A stretch of DNA of 64,000 bases from Astrobacterium formosum (GTDB lineage Bacteria; Pseudomonadota; Alphaproteobacteria; Rhizobiales; Xanthobacteraceae), in assembly GCA_030848545.1 (NCBI GenBank), contig JAVDCA010000014.1, positions 62,001-126,000 of the forward strand. The letters run 5' to 3'. A model generated the notes under the pieces. The model was not told the DNA's origin, ran no database searches, and saw only the letters and a program-made list of their open reading frames with translations. Made by a program: the position numbers and the translations under genes. Of this stretch, positions 17,861 to 26,217 are shown piece by piece; the first letter of the stretch is position 1, and every line of letters begins with the position of its first letter.

Positions 17861-20800
17861 GACTGTCCAGCCTGTCTCTCGAACGCTACGGCATGTTCAC
17901 CGGCCGGTCGATCACGTTCGCGCCCGATGTCCGCCTGCACGTGGTCTTCGGCCCCAACGCGTCGGGCAAGACGACGGCGCTCGCGGCGGTGACGGACCTT
18001 CTCTACGGAATCGAGGAGAAGCGGGCCAAGGACGACCAGGACCGCCGGACGTTCAACTGCCTGCATGCCAAGGAAGAGGTCCGCATCGGCGCCGCCATCG
18101 CCACAGCCGATGGAGAGCGGCTCGAGTTCAGGCGGCGCTACGGGCGCAAGAACACGATCATCGACACGGAGGATCGACCGCTGCCCGAGGGTGTCCTCGA
18201 TGCCTGGCTCGCGGGCGTCAGCCGCAGCGTGTTCGAACACACATTCGGCTTGAGCCAGCAGGGGTTGCGGGCCGGCGGCGACGCCATGCTGCAGGCCGAC
18301 GGCGAGATCGGTCGCAGCCTGTTCGCTGCGGCCTCCGGCTTGACCGGCCTCGCCGATCTCGGTCGCCGCCTGCGCGCCGACGCCGAGGCGATCTTCAAGC
18401 CTTCGAGCCGCGGCTCGACCCAATTCGACAAGCTGCGTACGCAATACGACGCCGCCCGCAAGGCGATCCGTGAGCGCACCGTCACCTACGAAGCCTGGCG
18501 GGAATTGACGGAGCGTATCGAAGCGCTCGAATCCCACTTCGACGCCCTCAAGCGCCGGCGGGCGCAGATCGAGGCGGAGCGCCACCGGCTGGCGCGCGTA
18601 CGCCGCGTCGGGCCCACATTGTCGGCGATCGACCGGATACGGGAGCAGATCGCCTCCCATGCCGATCTCCCGGACCTGCCGGACGGATTCGACGAGCGCA
18701 TCAGGGCATGTCTTGCGTCGATCGCCGAGGTCGAGCGCGAGCACCACGAGATCGAGAGCGGGCTCGTGGACGCCAACGGGCGCCTTGCGGGCATTCGGCT
18801 TCAGCCGGACCTGCTCGCCGAGGGCGCGCGCATCGATCTTCTGGTGGAGGGGCTACAGGCTCTGCGCGAGGCCGCCCGGGACCTGCCACGCCGCGAAACC
18901 GAATACCAGGAGGCCGAGGCGCTGTTGTCCGGGCATGCCCGCCGTCTCGGCCTTGCCGATACGGACACTCTCCTCGCCATGGAGCCGAGCGACGCCGACC
19001 GTGCGCGGGTCCGGCGGCTGATCGCCGAATCGGCCAAGCTCAAATCGGCGACGGCAGCGCTTCGCAAGCAGCGAGATGCCGCCGCCGCCGACCTCGCCGC
19101 AGCGGAAATGAAGAAGAACGCCGCCGAAGCGACCCGCGATCCGGAACCGCTGCGGCGGCGGCTGGTGGCGCTGCGCCCGGAGGCCGAGGCCGTCGCCGGC
19201 CGACTCGAACTGTCGGCCACGCTCGAACGCCGGCGTGGCGTGCTGGCCCAGCGGGTGGCGCGGCTGATGCCGCCGGTGCCGTTCGAACGCCTCATGGACC
19301 TCGCATTACCCTCGGCCGACATGGTTCGCCGCTTCGGCGGCGAACTCACCGAACTGGAAAAGCAAGCGAGCGACCTCGCGGCCCGCCGCAAGGCGTTGCT
19401 GCAGGAGATCGCGAGCGAAGAGCAGGCGCGCGCCGGTCTCGGTGCTGCGGCGGCACTGCCGACGGCGGAGGCGGTGTCTGCCGTGCGCATCGAACGCGAT
19501 CGCCTGTGGGGCGAAGCGCGGCGGTTCGTACTTCCCGACGAGCCTCCCGATCTCGACCCGACGGCTCGCACCGCGCTCGCGCAACATGTCGAACGCTCCA
19601 TCCAGGCGGCCGACCATATCGCCGACCGGCGCGACGCGGAGAGCGGCCGTCTGGCGCGGCACGCCGAGATCACGCGGCGGCTCGAAAAGGCCGACGCGCA
19701 GAAGCAGTCCCTCGAGGCCGCCGAAGCCGATCTTGCAACCCGGCGCGCCGCGCACGACGCGGCGTGGCAAGCTTTGTGGAGCGCCGCCGGCGTCGTGCCG
19801 GGAGCGCCCGCGGAGATGGCGAACTGGCTCGGCGCCGTCATGGGCCTGATCAGCGACCGCGAGGCGTTCGATGCCGAAGTCGCGAAATTGGACGCGCTGG
19901 CCAGACGCGAGGAGGCATTGCGGCCGGCACTCGAGACGTTCGGCGATGAACTCGACGTGCGCGTTCGCGGCCAGGCTCTCGCGCTCGCCATGCGGGAGAT
20001 CGAAGCCGCCATCGCGACGCTCGCCGGACGCTGGCAGGATCAGCGCGATGCGACGCGCGACATCGAAAAGGGGCGCAACGTGCTTGCCGGCATCGTCGAG
20101 GCAGAACGGGAGCTCGGCCGTGAATTCGAGAATTGGCAGGCCGCTTGGCGCGAGGCCATGCCGGTGATCGGGCTGACACCCGGTGCGGGCGAAGACGAAG
20201 CCGAGGCGGCGCTCGCCGTATGGTCGGACGTACCGTCGGCCAGGACGAAGCGGGCGACGGCGCGCCACCGCGCCGACCAGATGACGCAGACCCTCGAGGT
20301 GAGCCGCGCCGAAGTGGGTGCGCTCGTGGAGCGCATCGCTTCCGACCTCGCCGCGGCGGACCACATAGCCGCCATCACGACGCTGCGCGACCGCCTCGGC
20401 GAGGCACGCGCGGCCGAAACGGCGGCACGGCAGATCGCCCAGGAACGCGAACGACTTGCCGCCCGGCTCGATGCCGTCGAACGCAAACGGGTCACTTTGC
20501 AGAGCGAGCGGGAGGCCCTGGCGGCGCTCGCCGGCGTGACCGATTCCGGCGATCTCGCCGCGGCGGCGGACCGGATCACGGCACGCGGCGGCTGCCGGTC
20601 CGAGCTCCAGCGTCTCGCGGCCGCACTGATCGAACAGGCCGACGGGTTCGGCGAAGAGGCCCTTCGGGCCGAGTGCGCCGCGCTTCCGTCCGATACACTC
20701 GCGGCCCGCCTCCGGGAGATCGAAGACGAGGACGCGGCCCTGATCGATGAACTCGGCAAGGCGCGGGCCGACAGCGAGATCGCGCTGCGACAACGCGACG

Positions 20801-21357
20801 AACTCGAACGCGGGCGCGGCGCCGACAGCTCGGCTCAGGACGAAGCGACCGCCACCGCCGGCCTCGCCGCGCTCGGTCGCGACTATGCCCGCCTGGAAGC
20901 CGCCTGCCTTCTGGTCACGCTCGCCATCGAACGGCACCGATCGCGCTACCAGGACCCGCTGATCGCGCGCGCATCGCATCTCTTCGCGGCCCTGACCGAT
21001 GGCCACTTCGCCCGCCTCGCCCTCGACTACCGCGACGGCGACGTGCTCACGCTCGTCGCCGAACGTGCGGATCACTCGCGCGTATCGATCGCCGGCTTGA
21101 GTGAAGGCACGCGTGACCAGCTCTATCTCGCACTTCGCCTCGCCGCTCTCGGGGAATTCGCGACCCGCGCCGATCCGCTGCCGTTCGTCTGCGACGACCT
21201 GCTGGTGAGCTTCGACGACCGCCGGGCGGCCTCGGCTCTGGAAGTGCTCGCCGAAGCCGGTGCGGCGCTGCAGGTCATCCTCTTCACGCACCATCGGCAT
21301 GTGGTGGATCTCGCCCAGTCCAGGCTGAAACACCAGGTAAACGTAATCGAGCTCTAG
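17857..21357 (+). CDS. SbcC/Rad50-like AAA ATPase (YhaN type)
   Basis: An 1166-aa SMC-like protein. N-terminal lobe: Walker A VVFGPNASGKTTALA (about residues 28-42), followed by LLYGIEEKRAKDD and the conserved FGLSQQGLRAGG patch. Residues about 190-1000 are a long Arg/Glu/Ala-rich coiled-coil. C-terminal lobe: signature LSEGTRDQLYLALRLAAL, Walker B PFVCDDLLVSFDDRR and switch His ILFTHHRHVVDLA. GTG start at 17857 overlaps the nuclease stop. It lacks a clear CxxC zinc hook at the centre, consistent with the YhaN rather than the Rad50 branch. It would hold and move DNA for the partner nuclease. Confidence 0.92.
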   Translation: MRLSSLSLERYGMFTGRSITFAPDVRLHVVFGPNASGKTTALAAVTDLLYGIEEKRAKDDQDRRTFNCLHAKEEVRIGAAIATADGERLEFRRRYGRKNTIIDTEDRPLPEGVLDAWLAGVSRSVFEHTFGLSQQGLRAGGDAMLQADGEIGRSLFAAASGLTGLADLGRRLRADAEAIFKPSSRGSTQFDKLRTQYDAARKAIRERTVTYEAWRELTERIEALESHFDALKRRRAQIEAERHRLARVRRVGPTLSAIDRIREQIASHADLPDLPDGFDERIRACLASIAEVEREHHEIESGLVDANGRLAGIRLQPDLLAEGARIDLLVEGLQALREAARDLPRRETEYQEAEALLSGHARRLGLADTDTLLAMEPSDADRARVRRLIAESAKLKSATAALRKQRDAAAADLAAAEMKKNAAEATRDPEPLRRRLVALRPEAEAVAGRLELSATLERRRGVLAQRVARLMPPVPFERLMDLALPSADMVRRFGGELTELEKQASDLAARRKALLQEIASEEQARAGLGAAAALPTAEAVSAVRIERDRLWGEARRFVLPDEPPDLDPTARTALAQHVERSIQAADHIADRRDAESGRLARHAEITRRLEKADAQKQSLEAAEADLATRRAAHDAAWQALWSAAGVVPGAPAEMANWLGAVMGLISDREAFDAEVAKLDALARREEALRPALETFGDELDVRVRGQALALAMREIEAAIATLAGRWQDQRDATRDIEKGRNVLAGIVEAERELGREFENWQAAWREAMPVIGLTPGAGEDEAEAALAVWSDVPSARTKRATARHRADQMTQTLEVSRAEVGALVERIASDLAAADHIAAITTLRDRLGEARAAETAARQIAQERERLAARLDAVERKRVTLQSEREALAALAGVTDSGDLAAAADRITARGGCRSELQRLAAALIEQADGFGEEALRAECAALPSDTLAARLREIEDEDAALIDELGKARADSEIALRQRDELERGRGADSSAQDEATATAGLAALGRDYARLEAACLLVTLAIERHRSRYQDPLIARASHLFAALTDGHFARLALDYRDGDVLTLVAERADHSRVSIAGLSEGTRDQLYLALRLAALGEFATRADPLPFVCDDLLVSFDDRRAASALEVLAEAGAALQVILFTHHRHVVDLAQSRLKHQVNVIEL

Positions 21358-21360
21358 CAG

Positions 21361-21590
21361 TGCGGCCCGCCGGCGGCGGCAGGGCAATCGCATATGGCGA
21401 CGGCGTTCCTTCTCCCTCTCCCCGCTTGCGGGGAGAGGGTCGGGGTGAGGGGCTCTTTCCGCGCGTACCGAGCCCGCGGAGACGCCCCCTCACCCGACGC
21501 GCTTCGCGCGTCGACCTCTCCCCGCAAGCGGGGAGAGGTAAAGATCGTGCCATATGCGATAGCCCGCCGGCGGCGGGAGTGCTCTCTAGG
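21361..21590. repeat. Large inverted repeat built from two REP-like units
   Basis: Left arm (about 21366-21450) and right arm (about 21500-21585) are inverted, diverged copies. Each carries a CCGCCGGCGG-rich end, then ATCGCATATGGC, a spacer, and TCTCCCCGCTTGCGGGGAGA (itself a hairpin). The internal segment has GACGCGC-TTC-GCGCGTC. It fills the gap between two convergent genes and could act as a bidirectional transcription stop. Confidence 0.8.
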
Positions 21591-21906
21591 CGGACCTGAG
21601 GATCCATATTGCCGCGGCAATGCCGGCGAACAGAATGAAGGCGAACATCACCCAGGCGGCGCCGAACCCGACATGGCGCTGCTGCGGGTGCGAAACCCCC
21701 TGACTTTCCTGGCGCCGGGCGGCATCGATGGCGGCTTCGGGAGTGGGCGTGCCGGCGGCCTCCTCGTCGGTCCCGAGCGGCGCGGCGGCGGGATCTGGCC
21801 AATCAACCTTGTCGCCGGTGCGGCCATGATCTATGTCGGCCCGCAGACGCCCAGGCGCTGCGTTCGGCCCGCCGGGGCGGCGCTCCGTGGACGTTTGATT
21901 AGCCAT
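21586..21906 (-). CDS. Small tail-anchored membrane protein of unknown function
   Basis: A 106-aa protein. The first 75 residues are hydrophilic and low in complexity (Pro, Ala, Asp, Gln) and predicted disordered. Residues about 80-104 (FGAAWVMFAFILFAGIAAAI) form one membrane helix ending at WILRSA. ATG at 21906 with no strong ribosome site. No family recognised. Its stop region touches the large inverted repeat, which may terminate it. Good codon use in this frame supports a real gene, but short length leaves doubt. Confidence 0.6.
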   Translation of the reverse strand: MANQTSTERRPGGPNAAPGRLRADIDHGRTGDKVDWPDPAAAPLGTDEEAAGTPTPEAAIDAARRQESQGVSHPQQRHVGFGAAWVMFAFILFAGIAAAIWILRSA

Positions 21907-22092
21907 CGCTGCGACCGTGCTGCCTGCCGAGAGAGAATTCCCGCGCCTTCACCCGCCGTCTCGACCTGCCGGTACATCCGCGGTCAGCGCCGCGACAACG
22001 GGTGGGACGCGTTCAGCCGTCAACGCGGAGAGCCGGCGACCGTTCCCCTTTGGCCCTACGGATTCAGCGAATCCTCGTTGCGAATTCGACGC

Positions 22093-22170
22093 CGTCATTG
22101 CGGGAGACGGAAGCGACGGGGCAATCCACCCGGCTCCTTGCGTCACTGGATTGCGTTCGCGTCGTTCATG
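22093..22170. repeat. Degraded dispersed repeat, copy 3
   Basis: Sequence 'cgtcattgcgggagacggaagcgacggggcaatcca' is broken here by several changes relative to the usual 'cgtcattgcgaggagcgaag' core of this repeat family, and a second 'tggattgcg' follows. It lies in the 308-bp gap between two small minus-strand genes, which is otherwise featureless. Confidence 0.6.
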
Positions 22171-22214
22171 ATGATGCCCGCGAATGCGCGTACGAGTCGA
22201 TGGCAGTGAGGATA

Positions 22215-22508
22215 TCACCGACTTCGCGACGACTGCCGCTCCTCGACGCTGTCACGGCTGACGATCTTGCTGAACATGCTGTCGTCCTCGTAGACCAGCG
22301 CGAGTTCCTGCTCTTCGAACTTGTCGAAGAATTCGTCCCACGAGATCTCCACCAGATTGCCGTGTTCGGATTGGGGGCTGTCCGGAAACATGATGCGGAT
22401 GATGCCGGCGTCTCCACCCTTGTGGGTCGGCGCCACTGCGGCCGGTTTGCCGCCCTTGGCTTGTGCCCATCGTTCGATGGTCTTGCGGTCGGTGGTCGTC
22501 CTTGACAT
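22215..22508 (-). CDS. Small conserved hypothetical protein
   Basis: A 97-aa soluble acidic protein beginning MSRTTTDRKTIERWAQAKGG, with a central segment IIRIMFPDSPQ and a conserved-looking ISWDEFFDKFEEQELALVYED. This pattern belongs to a family of small proteins often labelled 'hypothetical' or, misleadingly, '1,4-alpha-glucan branching protein'; the function is unknown. AGGAG seven bases before the ATG at 22508 supports the start. It is divergent from gcd across a 195-bp gap. Confidence 0.75.
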   Translation of the reverse strand: MSRTTTDRKTIERWAQAKGGKPAAVAPTHKGGDAGIIRIMFPDSPQSEHGNLVEISWDEFFDKFEEQELALVYEDDSMFSKIVSRDSVEERQSSRSR

Positions 22509-22703
22509 GGCGTGCTCCTGATGATGCTGCCTGCCCCGATCACTAACGGTAATGAACGTAATTCGTTCGTGGAGCGGTTCGGCGAGACGTACTTGTGTCG
22601 ACAATCATTCAGTCGGGGGCATCTCGGAATTCGCAAATTCGGGAACGTAAGAAGTCAACGCATGTTGACCAGGAGATCGTTCCTCCTTGTCGGTGATTGG
22701 ATC

Positions 22704-25139
22704 ATGTTTTCGTATTCGGGCGTACTCGCTCTGACCGCCGCCGTCCTTTCAGCTCTCTCCGGCCTCTTCTTCATCGTCGGCGGCGTCTGGCTGATCGTCG
22801 TCGGCGGCTCCTGGTATTACGTCATCGCCGGCGTCGTACTGCTGCTGACGACCTTCCTGCTGCTGCGTCGACGCGCGGAGGCGCTTTGGCTTTATGCGGC
22901 GATCGTGATCGGCACGCTGGTGTGGTCCATATGGGAGGCCGGAATCGATTGGTGGCCGCTATCGGCGCGCGGCGACGTCATCTTCGTGATCGGGCTCCTG
23001 TTCCTTCTGTTGCCGGCACACCGGGCGTTCCATTCTGCCCGACGATCCGTCACCGCCGGCCGCGTCGGACTGGCAGTGTCGCTGCTCGGCGCATTCGCGA
23101 TCGCGGCCGCATCCTGGGCCACCGATCCGCACACCCAGGCCGGTTCGCTGCCGGACAGGCGAGCGGCGGCAACTGCGAGCGACGTACCGGCCGGCGAGTG
23201 GCCGGCCTACGGACGCACAAATGCGGGCCAGCGTTATTCGCCATTGACACAGATCACGCCGCAGAACGTCGCCAATCTGGAGGTGGCCTGGAAGTTCAAT
23301 ACGGGCGACCTGCGCGGCCAACCGGGCGACCCCCAGGAGACCACGTTCGAAGTGACGCCGCTGAAGATCGGCGAGCGGCTTTATATCTGCACGCCGCACC
23401 AGGACGTAATCGCGCTGGACGCCACGACGGGCGAGCAGATCTGGCGATACGATCCGAAAATCCGCGACCGGCTGGCGCTTCAGCATTTGACGTGCCGCGG
23501 ACTGTCGTACTCGCCCGGAGGCGGCGGCGCTCCGGCTGGCTCCGTGGGAGCCGCACCGGCACCACGTCCCAACCCGGTTCCCGACCTGCCGGTCGCGGCC
23601 GAAGGCGGCCCCACCACGACCTGCACCGCCAAGCTGTTCATGCCGACGGCCGACGGACGGGTGATCGCGCTCGATCCGGACAGCGGTGCCGTATGCGCCA
23701 ATTTCGGCGGCGGCACCGGACAGATCAACCTGTGGTCGGGCATGCCCAATGTGAAGCCGGGCGCCTACTATTCCACGTCGCCCGTCGTGGTCACCCGCGA
23801 CTTCATCATCGTCGGCGGCACCGTGCTCGACAACGTGTCAAGCCGCGAGCAGTCCGGTGTCGTGCGCGGTTACGACATCGCCACCGGTGCCCTCGTCTGG
23901 AACTGGGACCCGGCGAAACCGGAGGAGACCGAGCCGATTCCACCTGACGCGACCTACACGCCCAACTCACCCAACGCCTGGTCGATCCTGAGTGCCGACG
24001 AAGGGCTGGGCCTTGTCTACCTTCCCATGGGCAACCAACCGCCCGATCAATGGGGTGCGGAGCGGTCCGAGGCGGTCGAGCGCTACTCGTCCGCCGTGGT
24101 GGCACTGGAAATCGCCACCGGCCGCGTGCGCTGGTCCTATCGGACGGTGCACCACGACCTGTGGGACTACGACGTCCCCTCGCAGCCGACGCTCATCGAT
24201 CTCACCGTCAACGGCAACACGGTGCCGGCACTGGTGCAACCGACCAAACAGGGCGAGATTTTCGTGCTCGACCGCCGCGACGGAAAGCCGATCCTGCCGG
24301 CGCGGGAGGTTCCCGCCCCGCAAGGCGCGGTGAGCGGCGACTGGACCGCGGCGACCCAGCCCAAATCCGAACTCTCCTTCGATCCTGCACCCTTGCGCGA
24401 ACGCGATATGTGGGGAGTGACACCGTTCGACCAGCTCGTCTGCCGCATCATGTTCCGCCGCTTGCGCTACGAGGGCCGTTATACGCCTCCGTCGCTCCAA
24501 GGCACGCTGGTCTATCCGGGCAATTTCGGCGTCTTCAATTGGGGCGGGATTGCGGTCGATCCCGAGCGGCAAGTCGCCTTCACGACACCCGCCTATCTGG
24601 CGTTCGTGTCCCAACTGGTGCCGCGCCAGGACGACAAGACCCTGTATGTGCAGGGGAGCGAGCGCCCGCAGGGCAGCCTGCCGGCCCTCAACGAGAATTT
24701 CGGCACACCCTACGCGGTCAAGCTGTCGGCGTTCGTCTCGCCCCTGGGCATTCCCTGCCAGGAACCACCATGGGGTTATGTGGCCGGTGCCGACCTGACG
24801 ACCGGCAAGATCGAATGGCGGCACAAGAACGGCACCGTGCGGGACCTCTCTCCCGTTCCCCTGCCATTGACCATGGGCGTTCCCAGTCTCGGCGGCCCCA
24901 TGATCACGGGTGGAGGGGTCGCCTTCCTGTCCGGTACACTCGATTATTTCCTACGCGCCTACGATCTCACCACGGGACGGCAGCTCTGGCAGAGCCGCCT
25001 TCCCGCTGGCGGCCAGGCGACGCCCATGAGCTACCAGGGCCGCGACGGTCGCCAATACGTCGTGGTCGCCGCCGGCGGACACGGTTCCCTCGGCACCAAG
25101 GCCGGCGACGCGCTGATCGCCTATGCGCTGCCGAGGTAG
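22704..25139 (+). CDS. gcd: Membrane-bound PQQ-dependent glucose dehydrogenase
   Basis: An 811-aa quinoprotein that oxidises D-glucose to gluconolactone in the periplasm and passes electrons to ubiquinone. The first 140 residues hold five membrane helices with the Gcd signature VGGSWYYVIAGVVLLL and EAGIDWWPL. The eight-bladed PQQ propeller follows: EWPAYGRTNAGQRYSPLTQI, ALDATTGEQIW, TVHHDLWDYDVPSQPTLID, GVFNWGGIAVDPERQ and GGQATPMSYQGRDGRQYVV. I start at the ATG at 22704, which aligns with known Gcd N-termini; an ATG at 22662 in frame is an alternative. No pqq biosynthesis genes are in the window. Confidence 0.94.
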   Translation: MFSYSGVLALTAAVLSALSGLFFIVGGVWLIVVGGSWYYVIAGVVLLLTTFLLLRRRAEALWLYAAIVIGTLVWSIWEAGIDWWPLSARGDVIFVIGLLFLLLPAHRAFHSARRSVTAGRVGLAVSLLGAFAIAAASWATDPHTQAGSLPDRRAAATASDVPAGEWPAYGRTNAGQRYSPLTQITPQNVANLEVAWKFNTGDLRGQPGDPQETTFEVTPLKIGERLYICTPHQDVIALDATTGEQIWRYDPKIRDRLALQHLTCRGLSYSPGGGGAPAGSVGAAPAPRPNPVPDLPVAAEGGPTTTCTAKLFMPTADGRVIALDPDSGAVCANFGGGTGQINLWSGMPNVKPGAYYSTSPVVVTRDFIIVGGTVLDNVSSREQSGVVRGYDIATGALVWNWDPAKPEETEPIPPDATYTPNSPNAWSILSADEGLGLVYLPMGNQPPDQWGAERSEAVERYSSAVVALEIATGRVRWSYRTVHHDLWDYDVPSQPTLIDLTVNGNTVPALVQPTKQGEIFVLDRRDGKPILPAREVPAPQGAVSGDWTAATQPKSELSFDPAPLRERDMWGVTPFDQLVCRIMFRRLRYEGRYTPPSLQGTLVYPGNFGVFNWGGIAVDPERQVAFTTPAYLAFVSQLVPRQDDKTLYVQGSERPQGSLPALNENFGTPYAVKLSAFVSPLGIPCQEPPWGYVAGADLTTGKIEWRHKNGTVRDLSPVPLPLTMGVPSLGGPMITGGGVAFLSGTLDYFLRAYDLTTGRQLWQSRLPAGGQATPMSYQGRDGRQYVVVAAGGHGSLGTKAGDALIAYALPR

Positions 25140-25282
25140 AGGGACGCATGCAACGACCACCGGCCGCACCCGGCCGCGGGTGTGGCGGCAAGCCGCGCAC
25201 CGGAACATCCGCTCGGCGATCCGGATTACCCCGACGCATCCGCCATCCGAGCTATGAAAGCTCGATTTCGAGAGCAAACACT

Positions 25283-25609
25283 ATGTCGCCTTTCCGATTG
25301 CCTGCGATTGCCTGCACCTTCCTGCTCACGGGCGTTCCCGGCCACGCCGAGATCACCATCACGGAGAGCGACTATGCGGCCGGCGTGCTGGTGGTGCGTG
25401 GCCAAACCTCGCAATCTCATCAGCAGGTGATCTTGGACGGGCGTTACAACACGGACACGGATTCCGGCAGACAGTTCGTATTCCGCGTCCGCTACCTGCC
25501 GCCCGGTTGCACGGCCGACATCCGCGCCGGCGGAGAAACGCGCCAAGTCGACATCACGAACTGCAGTGATGCGGGAAACGAGGCGCCGAAGAGCCCATCC
25601 GCACGCTGA
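25283..25609 (+). CDS. Small secreted protein of unknown function
   Basis: A 108-aa protein. Residues 1-23 (MSPFRLPAIACTFLLTGVPG, cleavage after GHA) are a signal peptide. The mature part, EITITESDYAAGVLVVRGQT onward, predicts beta strands with two cysteines (in PPGCTADI and ITNCSDA) that could form a disulfide. The same general form (secreted, beta-rich, two cysteines) is common among uncharacterised Hyphomicrobiales proteins. It follows gcd by 143 bp; a functional link is not shown. Confidence 0.7.
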   Translation: MSPFRLPAIACTFLLTGVPGHAEITITESDYAAGVLVVRGQTSQSHQQVILDGRYNTDTDSGRQFVFRVRYLPPGCTADIRAGGETRQVDITNCSDAGNEAPKSPSAR

Positions 25610-25703
25610 GCGGAGCATGACGGCGCAGGTTGCCCCGGCGCCGGCTGATCAGCTCTGCTTGCGGGCGCGGGCGCGATGCGGCTTGGCCCATGAGCGTACC
25701 AAC

Positions 25704-26201
25704 TCAATCGAAGAAGACATCCGTGCGCTCGCACGTCAGGGCCCGCTGTCCGGAACTCAGTTCGAGGTGGCACGACGCATCCACCTGCACGAAACGCGGC
25801 CGCCGCTCCACCAGGGTCAACCGCGTCCGCAGCCGAAACGGCTCGCCAGTCCGTACCGCACGGCGAAATCGAACCGATCGCAACGCTGCCGCCCGGCTTT
25901 GCACCGCTCCCACGACCCCATAGGCCTCCTGTGCGAGACCCGGCACAAGGGCCAGCAGCAACTGGCCGGGAACGATCGTCGTGCCTTCGTCCAGTTCGCG
26001 CATGGCGCGCTCCACATCGGTGTGAATCCAGTTGCGATCACCGGTCAGCGCGACGAAACGATCGATTTCGTCCTGCGTCACCGATCGCCACCGCCCCGGG
26101 GCGAGTTCCTTGCCCACAAAGGCGCCGAGATCGGTCGCGCGGGCGACACGAATGGCCCGATCGTCCCGGGGAGGGTCGGAATCCGGCGGCATCCGGTTCA
26201 T
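25704..26201 (-). CDS. MaoC-family hydratase
   Basis: A 165-aa single hot-dog domain. The hydratase motif shows DRNWIHTDVERAM (catalytic Asp and His spacing 'D.N.IH.D') at about residues 55-67, after VTQDEIDRFVALTGD, followed by TTIVPGQLLLALV. MaoC proteins hydrate or dehydrate enoyl-CoA thioesters in the cytosol. It is the last gene of the biotin-transporter operon, starting 16 bp after the thiolase stop. The partner enzymes upstream (acyl-CoA ligase, thiolase) suggest a short CoA-thioester pathway; the substrate is unknown. Confidence 0.88.
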   Translation of the reverse strand: MNRMPPDSDPPRDDRAIRVARATDLGAFVGKELAPGRWRSVTQDEIDRFVALTGDRNWIHTDVERAMRELDEGTTIVPGQLLLALVPGLAQEAYGVVGAVQSRAAALRSVRFRRAVRTGEPFRLRTRLTLVERRPRFVQVDASCHLELSSGQRALTCERTDVFFD

Positions 26202-26217
26202 CGCTTCAGTCCCCTCT

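Noticed and set aside
19306-21393. About 700-codon minus-strand frame opposite the SbcC-like gene
   Set aside because: Antisense to a coiled-coil gene with intact ATPase motifs; no domain or ribosome site.
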